Shown piece after piece: positions 41,356 through 51,336 of a DNA stretch of 64,000 nucleotides. Source of the DNA: Paenalkalicoccus suaedae. GTDB taxonomy: Bacteria > Bacillota > Bacilli > Bacillales > Salisediminibacteriaceae. Below the pieces are notes generated by a model that saw only the letters and a list, made by a program, of their open reading frames with translations, was not told the origin of the DNA and ran no database searches. Every line of letters starts with the position of its first letter. The first letter of the stretch is position 1. Location: contig NZ_CP041372.2 of NCBI RefSeq assembly GCF_006965545.2, positions 2,480,001 to 2,544,000 of the forward strand. Direction: 5' to 3'. The position numbers and the translations under genes are program-made.

Positions 41356-42103
41356 CAGACATCTGCTCCTTACGCGCTTCACTAGCTGCATTTAGTACGT
41401 CAGATTGAATGGTAAAGATCTCCTTAATACCCTTCTCTGCTAAGTCTAACATGTCATTCATTTGTGCGCGAGTAAACGTCGCTTCTTCCCCTGTACCCTG
41501 GACTTCAACGAGCTCGCCGGCACTCGTCATCACAACATTCATATCCACACTCGCAGTAGAATCCTCCTGATAATTTAAATCAAGCAGAGCCTCGCCTTCC
41601 GCCGACACACCAACAGATACAGCTGCAAGCTGACCTAGTAGTGGAGATTCTGCAATCTTTTCGTCCGCTAAAAGCTTTTGCACCGCTAGACCGACCGCGA
41701 CATAAGCGCCAGAAATCGACGCGGTACGCGTACCACCATCTGCCTGAATCACATCGCAATCCACCCAGATCGTGCGCTCGCCTAGCGCATCCAAATTCAC
41801 AACCGAACGAAGCGCACGCCCGATCAAACGCTGAATCTCCATCGTCCGACCAGTAACCTTCCCTTTAGATGACTCGCGAATCGTCCGCTGCTCCGTCGCA
41901 CGAGGTAGCATCGAATACTCCGCCGTAATCCAACCCTTGCCCTGATTACGCATAAACGGAGGCACACGATCCTCCACACTCGCCGAACAAATCACCTTCG
42001 TATCGCCAAACGACACAAGCACCGATCCCTCCGGATGCTTCACAAAGCCAGAGATAATTTCAACCTTACGCAATTCATTATTTAAACGCTCATCAAGACG
42101 CAT
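41348..42103 (-). CDS. rph: Ribonuclease PH
   Basis: 251 codons from the second Met ([16 protein letters not shown]). The PH-domain motifs [19 protein letters not shown]-like and G.AYVAVG..VQ are visible, with the C-terminal extension typical of Firmicutes. It trims tRNA 3' ends with phosphate. Operon rph-rdgB-ysnB. Confidence 0.96.
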   Translation of the reverse strand: MRLDERLNNELRKVEIISGFVKHPEGSVLVSFGDTKVICSASVEDRVPPFMRNQGKGWITAEYSMLPRATEQRTIRESSKGKVTGRTMEIQRLIGRALRSVVNLDALGERTIWVDCDVIQADGGTRTASISGAYVAVGLAVQKLLADEKIAESPLLGQLAAVSVGVSAEGEALLDLNYQEDSTASVDMNVVMTSAGELVEVQGTGEEATFTRAQMNDMLDLAEKGIKEIFTIQSDVLNAASEARKEQMSDV

Positions 42104-42221
42104 CAAAACACTCCCTCAATAATATAAATAATCCTCTCCTATCATAGCTGTTACAAGACGCAAATTCAAACGCTCTTTTTGGATTAACCGCATAACACTT
42201 CCTTCATCACATAACAAAAGC

Positions 42222-42245
42222 CCACTAGTCAAAACTAGTGGACCG
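42222..42245 (-). terminator. Terminator after gerM
   Basis: CCACTAGT/ACTAGTGG arms, then GCTTTTG on the minus strand. Confidence 0.75.
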
Positions 42246-42257
42246 TACTCTTTTGTC

Positions 42258-43397
42258 TTATTCTACGATATTCACAAGCGGTCTTGAGATCGATTCGGCA
42301 AGTACCTCGCCCGTAGACATCATAATTGGATCCTCTAAGCCGTCTACTTCTATTGCTACTCGGTCAATTTCTTCGTTTTCTGTTAAGGAGAGAACAAGCA
42401 TGTTGACGGTCTCCTCGGAGAGAATGGCGCCCTCAGCTTGATTCACGAGCGCATCGTTAAACGTTAATGTTAACGTGCCGTCTTTTAAAGTAGGCTCATC
42501 TGTGAGAGCCGCATCCTGATGGACGTCTGTTAAAAGCGGGCTTGAAAACTCTGGACCAGAGAGCAGTTCGTTGACAATCGCTTCGTGCTTGTTTGACGTC
42601 GCATCAACGCGTCTTGTCACTGGCACATAGTAGATGTCACCAGCCTGTTGCTGAAGGAAGTATAGCGTTACAGAATCGGTATTAATGAGGTCCACATGGT
42701 CTGTCAGTTCTAAATTAATACCGTTAGATCTAGAGTAGCCGTCTTTTACAGATGCCCCATGCGGTAGTTCCTCTACTTCTTCCCCGTTAACAAGGAGTTT
42801 AATTCGGTCCACTCCCTCAACGGATGTAGCTGTCCATGTGAGTGCTTCTAGAATAGCCGTTTCCTTCGTTTCTTCATAGGATAAAAATTCTTCACTAAGG
42901 TTAATCTCCGCTACACCGGACATCACTGTGACATCCATTATTTCTGTACCAGGCGGAAGAACTGCTTGGAATCCACTTGGAAGAGATTCTTCAATTGGAC
43001 CGCCTTGGACTAAATAGCTTAAAAGTCCTTCTAAGCTCTGGCCTCCAACACGCATAATTTGTGGTGCAACTTGTCCATTTGCATCTAATAAGTAAAGCTG
43101 GTTTACGGTATCATCCGCGACTGGCCCGTCCTTTTCTAATGCAACGTCGTCAGTGGTCTCTTCTAATTCTGACTGTGATTCTGATTCTGTTTCATCAGGC
43201 TCATTCATATTGGACGGCGACTCGTCCTGTTGATTGACATTCGTTGTGGTTTCTTCTAAATAATTAGCTAGTTCCTCTTCTGTGATGAATTCGACTTGAG
43301 GAGGATCGATTTCCTCTAATACATCATCTACATTCCCACCACAAGCAGCGAGAAGTAATGGCAAGCAGGCAATGAGCACCCTTTTATCTATTCGCAT
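42258..43397 (-). CDS. gerM: Spore germination lipoprotein GerM
   Basis: 379 codons. Signal ends at LAAC (lipobox), then an acidic Ser/Gln-rich linker (~35-95) and two GerMN domains (~100-220, ~250-360; Q.AVPVTR..-like LYFLQQ.AGDIYYVPVTRRVD). It acts at the outer forespore during sporulation/germination in B. subtilis. gerM-rph order is conserved. Confidence 0.9.
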   Translation of the reverse strand: MRIDKRVLIACLPLLLAACGGNVDDVLEEIDPPQVEFITEEELANYLEETTTNVNQQDESPSNMNEPDETESESQSELEETTDDVALEKDGPVADDTVNQLYLLDANGQVAPQIMRVGGQSLEGLLSYLVQGGPIEESLPSGFQAVLPPGTEIMDVTVMSGVAEINLSEEFLSYEETKETAILEALTWTATSVEGVDRIKLLVNGEEVEELPHGASVKDGYSRSNGINLELTDHVDLINTDSVTLYFLQQQAGDIYYVPVTRRVDATSNKHEAIVNELLSGPEFSSPLLTDVHQDAALTDEPTLKDGTLTLTFNDALVNQAEGAILSEETVNMLVLSLTENEEIDRVAIEVDGLEDPIMMSTGEVLAESISRPLVNIVE

Positions 43398-43439
43398 GCA
43401 CGTCCCTCCAATACAGTTTGTACTAGAGTGTATGTGCGA

Positions 43440-43660
43440 GCAAAAAGAGTAGAACGGTTTTGCTTAAATGCTGATTAGTTTACGTGCAACTTCTCCCAGC
43501 TCTCTGAGCTGGAGTTGCTTAAGTGCCAACTAATTTTCGTGCAAATTCCTTAGCTCTTCGAGCTCCGATTGCTAAAGTGCCAATTAGTTTAGTGCCTAGC
43601 TCTTCGAGCTAGATTAATGAAGTGCCAACTAGTTTAAATCTGCTCTCCGAGCTGTCAGCC
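43440..43660. repeat. Tandem copies of a ~54-bp AGTGCC element with AGCTC-TTC-GAGCT hairpin
   Basis: Four imperfect units, each with (A)AGTGCCAA(C/T)TA.TTT and then AGCTCTTCGAGCT. The hairpin word is perfect in two units. An inverted partial copy is at 45250-45330. Confidence 0.7.
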
Positions 43661-43844
43661 CTCCGGACACTCTACGACATCCATTGACCGTGTGGTCTTC
43701 ACGATCAGAAAAGCATCACAAAAAGATTGCGTTCTTTGCGAGCTATTTGAGTTAGCCTTGCAGTTAGAAAGCAGTGGGTGATTTTCCCGCTGATTTCAGG
43801 CTAACGGTTGATGCTTAACGTTAAAGGAAGATCATTCACTTCGA

Positions 43845-44010
43845 GCCGTCAGCCCTCCAGACACTCTACGACATCCATAGGGCCGGCCTTTGAGCTTCCT
43901 CGTCGGCAGGAGTCGACTGCCGTCTCCTCCTAATCGCCTCCTGCGGGATCTCAAAAACCTCTTTCCCCTATGGATTGTCTCCGAATGTCCTCCGGGTCTG
44001 CCACCTCTGC
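43845..44010 (+). repeat. Intergenic palindromic element, copy 1
   Basis: Carries CTCTACGACATCC, CCTCGTCGGCAGGAGTCGAC, CCTCCTGCGGGATCTCA, GATTGTCTCCGAATG-type blocks, which recur inverted at 45040-45230 and in part at 43659-43690. GC-rich and self-complementary, no coding potential. Confidence 0.65.
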
Positions 44011-44069
44011 GTTCGATTTAAAAGTGTTTAAGATAAGATAAGAGCCTTTTTACATGTAGCAATTCTTCA

Positions 44070-44283
44070 TTGCTTGCTTTCTAGTCAGTTTTTTCAAATT
44101 ACTCGTCACTTCTGTCATCTTGCTCTTTACAACTTCGTGCTTTCTCTTCATAACAGAGGCGGTTGTCTTCACTTCTTGCTTTCTCGTCAGTTCTTCCATC
44201 TTGCGCGTCAGTTCTGGCACCTTCCTCTTCATAACTACATACTTTCTCTTCACAACGGCATTGGTTGTCTTCACTTCTTGAAC
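44070..44283. repeat. 21-bp period array
   Basis: CGTCAGTTCTTCCATCTTGCG step 21 bp, then TCTTCATAACTACATACTTTC step 21 bp and so on, about ten units in two ~100-bp halves. The minus strand stays open for 74 codons and reads as Lys/Glu heptads, but has no ribosome site. Confidence 0.75.
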
Positions 44284-44375
44284 ATGATCTACTTACCCAC
44301 TATAAGTTAAGTGACTTCTCTTTTACTTAACCAACAAACGCTCCTGATGATTGCACTATAGAGCTATAGTTCATT

Positions 44376-44804
44376 CTATCCAACAACTTCTAACTTCACT
44401 GAAATTCGTATAGGTGGGTGAGATTCTTGCTGTGTTTTTGAAGAATCATAATGAATATTCACACGATCACCTAGCTCTACTCGTTCATAATCATCAGTTT
44501 CCACTTTATAAAATACAGCTTCTTCGATTAATTTCCCCAATGGTACTCCATCTGTTTTATCGAGAAAATTCTCCACTTCTTCTTTGTTCATGTTCGGGAC
44601 TACTAAAATTGCTTCATTATACTTGTTTGCTACTACTCCCTCAAACTCAGCATACTCTACCATATTGTCATTTACTTCTTCGTTAGTCATATCTGACGCT
44701 ACAGCGTCCTTATTTTCGAAAGTTGCGTCAGATTCATTCGGTTCACTTGAATTACCGCATCCTGTAATTAGAAATAACAAACTAACATAAATTACATACT
44801 TCAT
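44376..44804 (-). CDS. Secreted lipoprotein, DUF3221-like
   Basis: 142 codons with AAAGGAGG-type site upstream. Signal with lipobox LITGC, then an acidic linker, then a small beta-rich domain (VEYAEFEGVVANKYNEAILV, ELGDRVNIHYD). It fits short lipoproteins of Bacillaceae with one DUF3221 domain; function unknown. It is flanked on both sides by repeats. Confidence 0.72.
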   Translation of the reverse strand: MKYVIYVSLLFLITGCGNSSEPNESDATFENKDAVASDMTNEEVNDNMVEYAEFEGVVANKYNEAILVVPNMNKEEVENFLDKTDGVPLGKLIEEAVFYKVETDDYERVELGDRVNIHYDSSKTQQESHPPIRISVKLEVVG

Positions 44805-45039
44805 AATCTCAACCTCCTTTCCCTAATTGACGTTTGTTCACTTAAGATTGTTTCATCTTTTATGTCATTATTAGGGAATAAAGTACAAATATTAAGCGCT
44901 ATTTTCTTCAATTAAATAAAAGCCTATCCTTCTTAAAAAAGAGATATACGTTTGTGCAGGTTTAGATTTTATTTTTGGTTTTGGTTTTGACCTTGAACTT
45001 GACCTTACCTAGCATTTGAATTTGCGTTTGCATTTCCCT

Positions 45040-45230
45040 TCTAGAAACTCAAGAGGAGGCAGACTCGGAGAATGCCCGGAGACAATTAGCAGGATCAAGC
45101 TTGCGATGAGACCACGCAGGAAGGCGCCTAGGGTAAGGCGACAGCCGCACCCTGCCTGACGAGTAGGCTCAGCGTAAGACCCTGCTAATGTCGTAGGGCG
45201 TTCATAGAGCTGACTCCTCCAACCCTCATC
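45040..45230 (-). repeat. Intergenic palindromic element, copy 2
   Basis: The complement carries CCCTACGACATTAGCAGGGT, ACTCGTCAGGCAGGGTGCGGC, CTGCGTGGTCTCATCGC, TTGTCTCCGGGCATTCTCCG, matching copy 1 in inverted order. It keeps an open frame but no gene signals. Confidence 0.65.
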
Positions 45231-45249
45231 ATTTAGCAAAATCGAACGA

Positions 45250-45330
45250 AACTATTTTGCCCTTTAGCAATTAGAAGCTCGAAGAGCTGGTTTAGTCCCT
45301 TAGCTAGTTAGCACTTAAGCAATTTAAGCT
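45250..45330 (-). repeat. Inverted partial copy of the 43.5-kb element
   Basis: Minus-strand reading contains TTGCTTAAGTGCTAACTAGC and AGCTCTTCGAGCTTC, the same words as in 43440-43660. Confidence 0.6.
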
Positions 45331-45340
45331 TTAATTTCTC

Positions 45341-45373
45341 AAAATAAAAAAGAGAACGCATATGCGCTCTCTC
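45341..45373 (-). terminator. Terminator after racE
   Basis: GAGAGCGCATATGCGTTCTC hairpin followed by TTTTTTATTTT on the minus strand. Confidence 0.85.
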
Positions 45374-45383
45374 AGTAATGGTT

Positions 45384-46223
45384 TTATTCGTAGCTCGCAA
45401 GTGGCTGTAGTTCCAAATCGCGAACGTTTAGTTCTTTTTTGAGCCATGATTCGGCTACTGATTTGAAGCTTGTGAAAGCGCCAGTCGTATAGAACTGATG
45501 CTCAGGAACTCGCGACCCCTGGTAAAGTAATTTCCCGTGGTACAAGAGGGAGCTTACTTCACGGGCTGTTTCGTCGCCTGAAGAGATGATATTGACAGAT
45601 GGTCCGGCAACCTCTTTAATGAGGCTTGATAGGAGCGGGTAGTGCGTGCATCCTAAAATTAAGCTGTCAATATCATACTCCAAAATCGGCTCAAGCGCTT
45701 CTCGCACAATCCCCTTTGCACGCTCTCCGCGAATTTCTCCAGCTTCGACCAACGGAACGAGAGTCGGACATGCAAGGCTTACTACCTTCACGCCACTGTT
45801 AATCGAGGTAAGCTCATGGTAGTAGGCACCACTTGAGATTGTCCCTTCCGTGCCGATGACACCGACATGCTGATTAGAAGTCACCTTCAGTGCTGCAATA
45901 GCTCCAGGGTGGATAACTCCGATTACTGGAATCGAAAGCTTTTCCTTTGCTTCCTCTAAAACTACGGCTGTAGCCGTGTTACATGCGATGACCAAAAGCT
46001 TAATGTCCTGTGTCATTAAGTAGCGGATCATTTCCCATGTAAATTCGACAACCTCTTCTTCAGACCTAGGTCCATACGGACACCTTGCCGTATCGCCGAT
46101 ATAAATAATTTCTTCTTTAGGTAGCTGTCGCATGATCTCGGAAGCTACTGTCATTCCACCAACGCCCGAATCGATGACCCCTATTGGTCGATTCTGGGCT
46201 GACGTTCCCCTAACAAATTCCAT
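45384..46223 (-). CDS. racE: Glutamate racemase
   Basis: 279 codons from [15 protein letters not shown]; an ATG two codons earlier touches the ribosome site. [20 protein letters not shown] (Cys) and [11 protein letters not shown] (Cys) are the two-cysteine racemase motifs. It supplies D-glutamate for peptidoglycan. gerM-racE order is as in Bacillus. Confidence 0.95.
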   Translation of the reverse strand: MEFVRGTSAQNRPIGVIDSGVGGMTVASEIMRQLPKEEIIYIGDTARCPYGPRSEEEVVEFTWEMIRYLMTQDIKLLVIACNTATAVVLEEAKEKLSIPVIGVIHPGAIAALKVTSNQHVGVIGTEGTISSGAYYHELTSINSGVKVVSLACPTLVPLVEAGEIRGERAKGIVREALEPILEYDIDSLILGCTHYPLLSSLIKEVAGPSVNIISSGDETAREVSSLLYHGKLLYQGSRVPEHQFYTTGAFTSFKSVAESWLKKELNVRDLELQPLASYE

Positions 46224-46242
46224 TGTCATCCTCTTTCTTACG

Positions 46243-46716
46243 TTAAAATGACTTCCACGTCTCCGCATCCTTCTTCATTTCATCTAAAAGTTGCGCTAAG
46301 TTTGACTCTAAGAAGTCCGTATTTTCTTGAGAAAATCCTGAGAGTACGTTATCAAGATATTCTTGTCGTTGATTAATTACTTCTTGGATAATTGTTTTCC
46401 CTCTATCTAATAAATGTATGCGTACAACTCGGCGGTCGTTTGTATCTTTCACACGCTCAACTAGCTCATTTTTTTCCATGCGATCTACTAAGTCTGTTGT
46501 TGTACTACAAGCTAAATACATTTTAGTAGATAGTTCTCCTATCGTCATATCCCCATACTCATGAAGCCATTGTAGTGCAATAAATTGTGGCGGAGTTATC
46601 GGAAATTCATTAAGAATCTCACGGCCCTTCTGCTTAATAATATCCGAAATCATTCGTAGTGACTTCTCGATATGTGCCACCTGTGTCATTGAAGTAGTTT
46701 GCTGGTTATTTGTCAT
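46243..46716 (-). CDS. ysmB: MarR family regulator, YsmB-like
   Basis: 157 codons, ATG behind AAGGAAGAGG. Winged helix: [50 protein letters not shown]. Position before racE and its size fit YsmB. Regulated genes unknown. Confidence 0.85.
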   Translation of the reverse strand: MTNNQQTTSMTQVAHIEKSLRMISDIIKQKGREILNEFPITPPQFIALQWLHEYGDMTIGELSTKMYLACSTTTDLVDRMEKNELVERVKDTNDRRVVRIHLLDRGKTIIQEVINQRQEYLDNVLSGFSQENTDFLESNLAQLLDEMKKDAETWKSF

Positions 46717-46870
46717 GTCCCTCTTCCTTTCGTATGGTAGACGTAGTTTCTTACCGTTCATTTTCCTTGTTTTGTAGAAAAATATCAAGTGCTGTTACTT
46801 TTTGTGGGTGGTAAAGTGCAAAAACAGGTCATATATGTATGATTTTGGCTCGTCACTTTATGTATACAAA

Positions 46871-46895
46871 AGAGCCATCCAAAAAGGATGGCTCT
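46871..46895 (-). terminator. Terminator after ptsI
   Basis: AGAGCCATCC/GGATGGCTCT arms, then TTTTGT on the minus strand. Confidence 0.8.
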
Positions 46896-46902
46896 ACATA
46901 AA

Positions 46903-48621
46903 TTACTTCATAAATGTTGATTCTACAAGCTCTTGTACTTCTTCTGCCGTTTGAAGCGTTAATGCCTTTTCTGCAACCTCAGCCGCCTCACTCTGGCTAA
47001 GCTTAGAAATTTGGCTACGCGCAGGTAGTACAGACGTTGCGCTCATACTGAATTCATCTAGGCCGAGTCCGAGTAGAAGTGGGATTGCGATAGAATCGCC
47101 AGCCATTTCTCCACACATTCCAGTCCATTTGCCTTCAGCGTGAGAAGCATCAATAATTATCTTAACTAAGTTTAAGATCGCTGGACTGTAAGGCTGATAG
47201 AGGTATGACACTCTCTCATTCATACGGTCTGCAGCAAACGTGTACTGAATTAAGTCGTTTGTACCAATGCTAAAGAAGTCAACTTCCTTCGCGAATTGCT
47301 TCGCCATAACAGCTGTAGATGGGATTTCAACCATAATTCCAACTTCGATCTTGTCACTAACGTCAACGCCGTCTTTAACAAGCTTTTGCTTTTCTTCTTC
47401 AAGAATCGCTTTTGCTTCACGGAATTCTGTTAATGTCGCAATCATTGGGAACATGATCTTTAAGTTACCAAACGCGCTCGCACGAAGTAACGCACGAAGT
47501 TGCACGCGGAACATATCATCCATCTCCAGGCATAGGCGAATCGCACGGAAGCCTAGGAATGGATTCATTTCCTCTGGTAAGTCAAGGTATGGAAGCTCTT
47601 TGTCGCCACCAATATCAAGTGTACGGATAACAACAGGCTTACCATCCATGTCAGCTACTACTTTTTTGTAGGCCGTGAATTGCTCTTCCTCTGTAGGAAG
47701 CTCGTCACGTCCCATATATAAAAACTCTGTGCGGTAAAGACCAACAGCTTCTGCACCATTGTTTTTTACACCTTCTAAATCGTTAGGTGTACCAATGTTT
47801 GCAGCAAGCTCTACTTTATGACCATCTGTTGATACAGTTGGTTCATTAACAAGCTTTGCCCATTCACGCTTTTGTGCTTCAAAGTCATCCGCTTTTTGGC
47901 GGTATTCAGAAAGCTCTGCGTCCGTTGGATCAATAATTACTTTACCGTCTAAGCCATCTACGATAACCATAACGTCTTTCGCTGTATCATGTGTCACTGT
48001 CTTCGTTCCTACTACTGCAGGAATTTCTAACGAACGCGCCATGATCGCAGAGTGAGACGTACGTCCACCGATATTTGTGGCAAAACCAAGTACGAATTCT
48101 TTATTTAACTGTGCAGTGTCTGAAGGTGTAAGGTCTTCTCCGACGATGACTACTTCTTCATTAATCTCAGCTAAAGAAACGATATCTTGACCTAGAATGT
48201 GTGCAAGTACTCGCTTCGATACGTCGCGAATGTCAGCAGCACGCTCCTTCATGTATTCATTGTCCATGCTTTCAAACATAGAAATAAATTGGTCAGAAAT
48301 TTCTTTTAGAGCGAAGGAAGCATTAACGTCCTCGTCCTTAATTTTTGTACGGATTGCATCAACAAGCTCAGGGTCACTTAATACGAGAAGGTGTGCTTCA
48401 AAGATTTCTGCGTGATCATCACCCATATCTTGACGCGTTTTCTCTTTAATGACCTTAAGCTCGTCTTTAGAAGTTGCTAATGCCGCATCGAAATCAGCAA
48501 TTTCTTGCTCTACGTTAACTCCAGATTTTTTTTCAACCGTAAGATCTGGCTCTTCGTAGCGGAAGGCTTTTGCGATTGCGATGCCGGCTGAAGCAGCAAT
48601 ACCGGTAAGCGTTGTGCTCAT
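46903..48621 (-). CDS. ptsI: PTS enzyme I
   Basis: 572 codons. Phosphorylated His in [20 protein letters not shown] (about residue 190), C-terminal PEP-binding TIM barrel ([26 protein letters not shown]). It moves phosphate from PEP to HPr. Start codon overlaps the stop of ptsH (TAATG). Confidence 0.96.
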   Translation of the reverse strand: MSTTLTGIAASAGIAIAKAFRYEEPDLTVEKKSGVNVEQEIADFDAALATSKDELKVIKEKTRQDMGDDHAEIFEAHLLVLSDPELVDAIRTKIKDEDVNASFALKEISDQFISMFESMDNEYMKERAADIRDVSKRVLAHILGQDIVSLAEINEEVVIVGEDLTPSDTAQLNKEFVLGFATNIGGRTSHSAIMARSLEIPAVVGTKTVTHDTAKDVMVIVDGLDGKVIIDPTDAELSEYRQKADDFEAQKREWAKLVNEPTVSTDGHKVELAANIGTPNDLEGVKNNGAEAVGLYRTEFLYMGRDELPTEEEQFTAYKKVVADMDGKPVVIRTLDIGGDKELPYLDLPEEMNPFLGFRAIRLCLEMDDMFRVQLRALLRASAFGNLKIMFPMIATLTEFREAKAILEEEKQKLVKDGVDVSDKIEVGIMVEIPSTAVMAKQFAKEVDFFSIGTNDLIQYTFAADRMNERVSYLYQPYSPAILNLVKIIIDASHAEGKWTGMCGEMAGDSIAIPLLLGLGLDEFSMSATSVLPARSQISKLSQSEAAEVAEKALTLQTAEEVQELVESTFMK

Positions 48622-48884
48622 TACTCAGCTAATCCTTGCTTCATAACTTCGTCAAGACCTGCGATTGCTTCAGACTCATCTGGACCTTCAGCTTTAATTG
48701 TTACTTCAGCACCCTGTCCTACACCAAGAGACATAACACCCATGATTGACTTTAGGTTTACAGACTTTCCATTATACTCAAGTGTAATTTCAGATTCATA
48801 TTGTCCTGCTTTGTTTACTAACTGTGTTGCTGGACGTGCGTGGATACCTGTTTCTGCTGTTACTTTGTAAGTTTGTTCTGCCAT
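48621..48884 (-). CDS. ptsH: Phosphocarrier protein HPr
   Basis: 87 codons. GIHARPAT holds the active His15; [12 protein letters not shown] holds the regulatory Ser46. The usual pair with ptsI. Ser46 phosphorylation lets HPr co-activate CcpA; a cre-like site lies in its own leader. Confidence 0.96.
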   Translation of the reverse strand: MAEQTYKVTAETGIHARPATQLVNKAGQYESEITLEYNGKSVNLKSIMGVMSLGVGQGAEVTIKAEGPDESEAIAGLDEVMKQGLAE

Positions 48885-48982
48885 TACTAAACACTCCTTT
48901 AGTATAGTTAAAATAGGGTTTGCATGTTCGAATGCACTGGGAACTAAACATTCCTAGATGGGTATACCCGTTAAAGAATAAT

Positions 48983-49036
48983 TGTAAGCGTTCCACTGCT
49001 GCCTTTAATGATACAAATGTAAGAACCTTGTTGCAA
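48983..49036 (-). promoter_or_regulatory. ptsH promoter with cre-like site
   Basis: TTGCAA (49031-49036), 17-bp spacer, TATCAT (complement of 49008-49013). Just downstream, TGTAAGCGTTCCAC (plus, 48983-48996) is close to the CcpA consensus TGWAANCGNTNWCA, at about +5 to +20. Confidence 0.6.
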
Positions 49037-49068
49037 GTATTTTTACACAAATCCACTCAAAGTAAAAC

Positions 49069-49142
49069 AAAAAAGGCATAAGTAAAGGTAGACAGAATAG
49101 ACGGATTGCGCCTATACTCTCTTATCCCCTCTACTTATGCCT
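49069..49142 (-). terminator. Terminator between glcT-like gene and ptsH
   Basis: AGGCATAAGTA/TACTTATGCCT arms enclose ~50 nt, with TTTTTTG after it on the minus strand. The long centre can hold other structures. A GlcT target (RAT) role cannot be shown. Confidence 0.65.
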
Positions 49143-49168
49143 GATCGAATCAGTTACACGTAAATGAG

Positions 49169-50005
49169 TTAAGCTTTTGATTTAACAACTGATATGAGTG
49201 TCAGCGCTAGCTGCACTGTTTCACCTTGGGCTAATGTGATCCCCTTGGATTTCTCCATCATTCGAACAACGTTCCGAGAGATAGTATAGCATAAGGGATG
49301 ATTTTCTTTCAACCAAAAAGATAAGGAATCGACATTTGTATCAATTACCGCTTGTTCGAAAGGAAACTCTGCTAGTAAATGCAGGTGCTGCGTTAACCTT
49401 CTAACGGAGACAGAATCTCTGCAAAGCTTTTGTCCACTTTTTTCTTCGATATAATTTAAAAAGCGAGAGAGGTCGACCTGTTGCTCCGGCTCTTGCTCGA
49501 GTCGCGCACTTTGAATGTGCAGCGTCACGAATCCTACCTCTGCTTCAGGCAATGTTACGCCCGTCTTTAATGATACTTGTCTGACAACTTCCTCAGCAAG
49601 TAAATAAGTATCGTAGTATAACCATTTTGTTTCAGTTAAGAATGGGTTTTGAATCTCGGCTCCATCTTGCGTCCGTTCTAGCGCGAGCACTAAATGCTGC
49701 GTCAAAGCAAACATCGTCTTCTCACGAAGAGGAATCCCAATTTCCTCATGAATAAAGGAAATAACCTCATGAATGATCAAGAGTACCTCCTCACTCTCAT
49801 TCGTGACAAGACGCTGATATTGCTGTTGCTCCGCTTCGTTAATGAGCGCATATACTTTATCGTAATTCGTTGACGTAAACGCATCTTGAGGCTTTTTACC
49901 AAATCCGATCCCTTTCCCGATAAAAATGACCTCTTGATTCGCCTCCGACTGACATATGACAACGTTATTGTTTAACACCTTTTCCACTGTGAAGGACTCT
50001 GCCAT
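49169..50005 (-). CDS. PRD-containing antiterminator, GlcT/LicT family
   Basis: 278 codons from MAESFTVEKVLNNNVVICQS, behind GGGGGAG. N-terminal CAT RNA-binding domain (VIFIGKGIGFGKKPQDAF) and two PRD domains with conserved His (LTQHLVLALERT, HLHLLAEFPFEQAV). It binds mRNA leaders to prevent termination and is controlled by PTS phosphorylation. Next to ptsHI it is probably GlcT-like, but no ptsG is in the window. Possibly regulates ptsG and ptsHI elsewhere. Confidence 0.85.
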   Translation of the reverse strand: MAESFTVEKVLNNNVVICQSEANQEVIFIGKGIGFGKKPQDAFTSTNYDKVYALINEAEQQQYQRLVTNESEEVLLIIHEVISFIHEEIGIPLREKTMFALTQHLVLALERTQDGAEIQNPFLTETKWLYYDTYLLAEEVVRQVSLKTGVTLPEAEVGFVTLHIQSARLEQEPEQQVDLSRFLNYIEEKSGQKLCRDSVSVRRLTQHLHLLAEFPFEQAVIDTNVDSLSFWLKENHPLCYTISRNVVRMMEKSKGITLAQGETVQLALTLISVVKSKA

Positions 50006-50075
50006 GTTGTTACTCCCCCTGCATATTCGTGCGTTAAGTTTAGCACAAATATCGAGGCTCGCGAAATGAGTACAC

Positions 50076-50303
50076 TTAAATATGCAGCTCTCCAAGTCGG
50101 ACTAGTTCAATGATTGCCTGAGTTCTTGCTTTCACCCCAAGCTTTTGCATCACGTTTGATATATGGTTCCGCACTGTTTTTTCGCTAATAAATAACTCTG
50201 CAGCCACTTCTTTTGTTGTGCGATCTTGAATCAATAATTCAAATACTTCCCGCTCTCTCGTTGTTAATATTTCTCGATAGCGATTATCCCTCACCTCAGT
50301 CAC
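50076..50303 (-). CDS. gerE: Spore-coat regulator GerE
   Basis: 75 codons. LuxR-type HTH (LTTREREVFELLIQ.., ELFISEKTVRNHISNVMQKL), the whole protein of GerE size. Late mother-cell transcription factor. It is directly upstream of the antiterminator gene. Confidence 0.93.
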   Translation of the reverse strand: MTEVRDNRYREILTTREREVFELLIQDRTTKEVAAELFISEKTVRNHISNVMQKLGVKARTQAIIELVRLGELHI

Positions 50304-50352
50304 CTCTTCCCGTCCTCTCCTTCACTCTATGAGGTCAGGGCTCCATGCGTGC

Positions 50353-50805
50353 TTAAGCAGGCGAAAATTGGGTAAATTTATTTCTCATAGTATCCGTCCA
50401 CTCCTGTGATTTACCTGTTTCCTTATTAACTTGTACAATGCGCCCGCGTCCAATCATACAAAGATCGCGATCATCATTTTCGATCATATAATGAACGTCG
50501 ATCGATGACCGACCAACGTGTGCGACACGAACACCAACATGCAAGGTTTCCCCAAATTTAACCTGACGCACGTAATCACACTGTAGATCTGCTGTGACAA
50601 CGATGGTCGACTCCTTCTGCCAATCATCCATAAGTCCAAGCTCCATAAAATAAGAGATTCGCGCTTGCTCGAAATAGACGAATGCGACTGTGTTATTCAC
50701 ATGCCCAAATGCATCTGTCTCTGAAAACCTTACTGGGATTTGTTGAAAATATGTAAACTTCTCTTTCCACGTGTTCAAATCATCAATGTATGCAGGTAAT
50801 GCCAT
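50353..50805 (-). CDS. ysmA: 4HBT-type acyl-CoA thioesterase YsmA
   Basis: 150 codons. Hotdog fold with VRFSETDAFGHVNNTVAFVY (Asp/His catalytic region) and YFEQAR. It cleaves acyl-CoA thioesters. Position next to gerE and sdh is as in Bacillus ysmA. Confidence 0.88.
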   Translation of the reverse strand: MALPAYIDDLNTWKEKFTYFQQIPVRFSETDAFGHVNNTVAFVYFEQARISYFMELGLMDDWQKESTIVVTADLQCDYVRQVKFGETLHVGVRVAHVGRSSIDVHYMIENDDRDLCMIGRGRIVQVNKETGKSQEWTDTMRNKFTQFSPA

Positions 50806-50929
50806 CTTATCCAGCTCCTTTAATTAATAGTAAATGAATGACCATTCATTCAATATTACCATTATTTGTGTGTATTTGTCTAGGTGAGAGTGTTGGATCA
50901 TTAAGTTGCGGTGAATGAGAGCGGATGAA

Positions 50930-51262
50930 CGGTTAAGTGAGCATTGTTTTGACTTAATTGGGTACCGGGTCCGGTTAATCGAGCTCCAGTTTGACTTAAT
51001 CGACCCCAGATTCCGGTTAATCGAGCTCCAGTTTGTCATAATTGACCCTCGATTCCGGTTAATCGAGCTCCAGTTTGACTTAATCGACCCTAGGTTCCGG
51101 TTAATCGAGCTCCAGTTTGACTTAATCGATCCCAGGTTCCGGTTAATCAAGCTCCAGTTTGACTTAATCGACCCCAGATTCCGGTTAATCGAGCTCCAGT
51201 TTGACTTAATCGACCCCAGGTTCCGGTTAATCAAGCTCCGTTTTGTCATAACTGCCCACGCA
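50930..51262. repeat. 42-bp (2 x 21) tandem array
   Basis: About seven units of GGTTAATCGAGCTCCAGTTT followed by GACTTAATCGACC..., 42 bp each. Each half carries TTAATCGA, spaced 21 bp. Long open frames on both strands are side effects of a period that is a multiple of 3. It fills the gap between ysmA and sdhB. Confidence 0.9.
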
Positions 51263-51301
51263 CTCATCCGAATAACCCCCACCCCCAAAAAGACAAAAAA
51301 A

Positions 51302-51326
51302 ACACCGATGCAATCTGCATCGGTGT
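51302..51326 (-). terminator. Terminator after sdhB
   Basis: ACACCGATGC/GCATCGGTGT arms, then TTTTTTTTG on the minus strand. Confidence 0.85.
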
Positions 51327-51336
51327 CTTTATAAAA

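Noticed and set aside
44050-44310. 74-codon Lys/Glu heptad frame that looks like a coiled coil
   Set aside because: The heptads come from the 21-bp DNA period; no ribosome site before the GTG and the opposite strand is open too.
45009-45239. 76-codon frame with RLTLGAFLRGLIASLILL
   Set aside because: It lies in a palindromic intergenic element; composition and context speak for a false gene.
50824-51334. Long open frames on both strands encoding INRNLGSIKSNWS-type repeats
   Set aside because: They are translations of the 42-bp intergenic array; the period is a multiple of three, frames are open on both strands, and no ribosome site exists.
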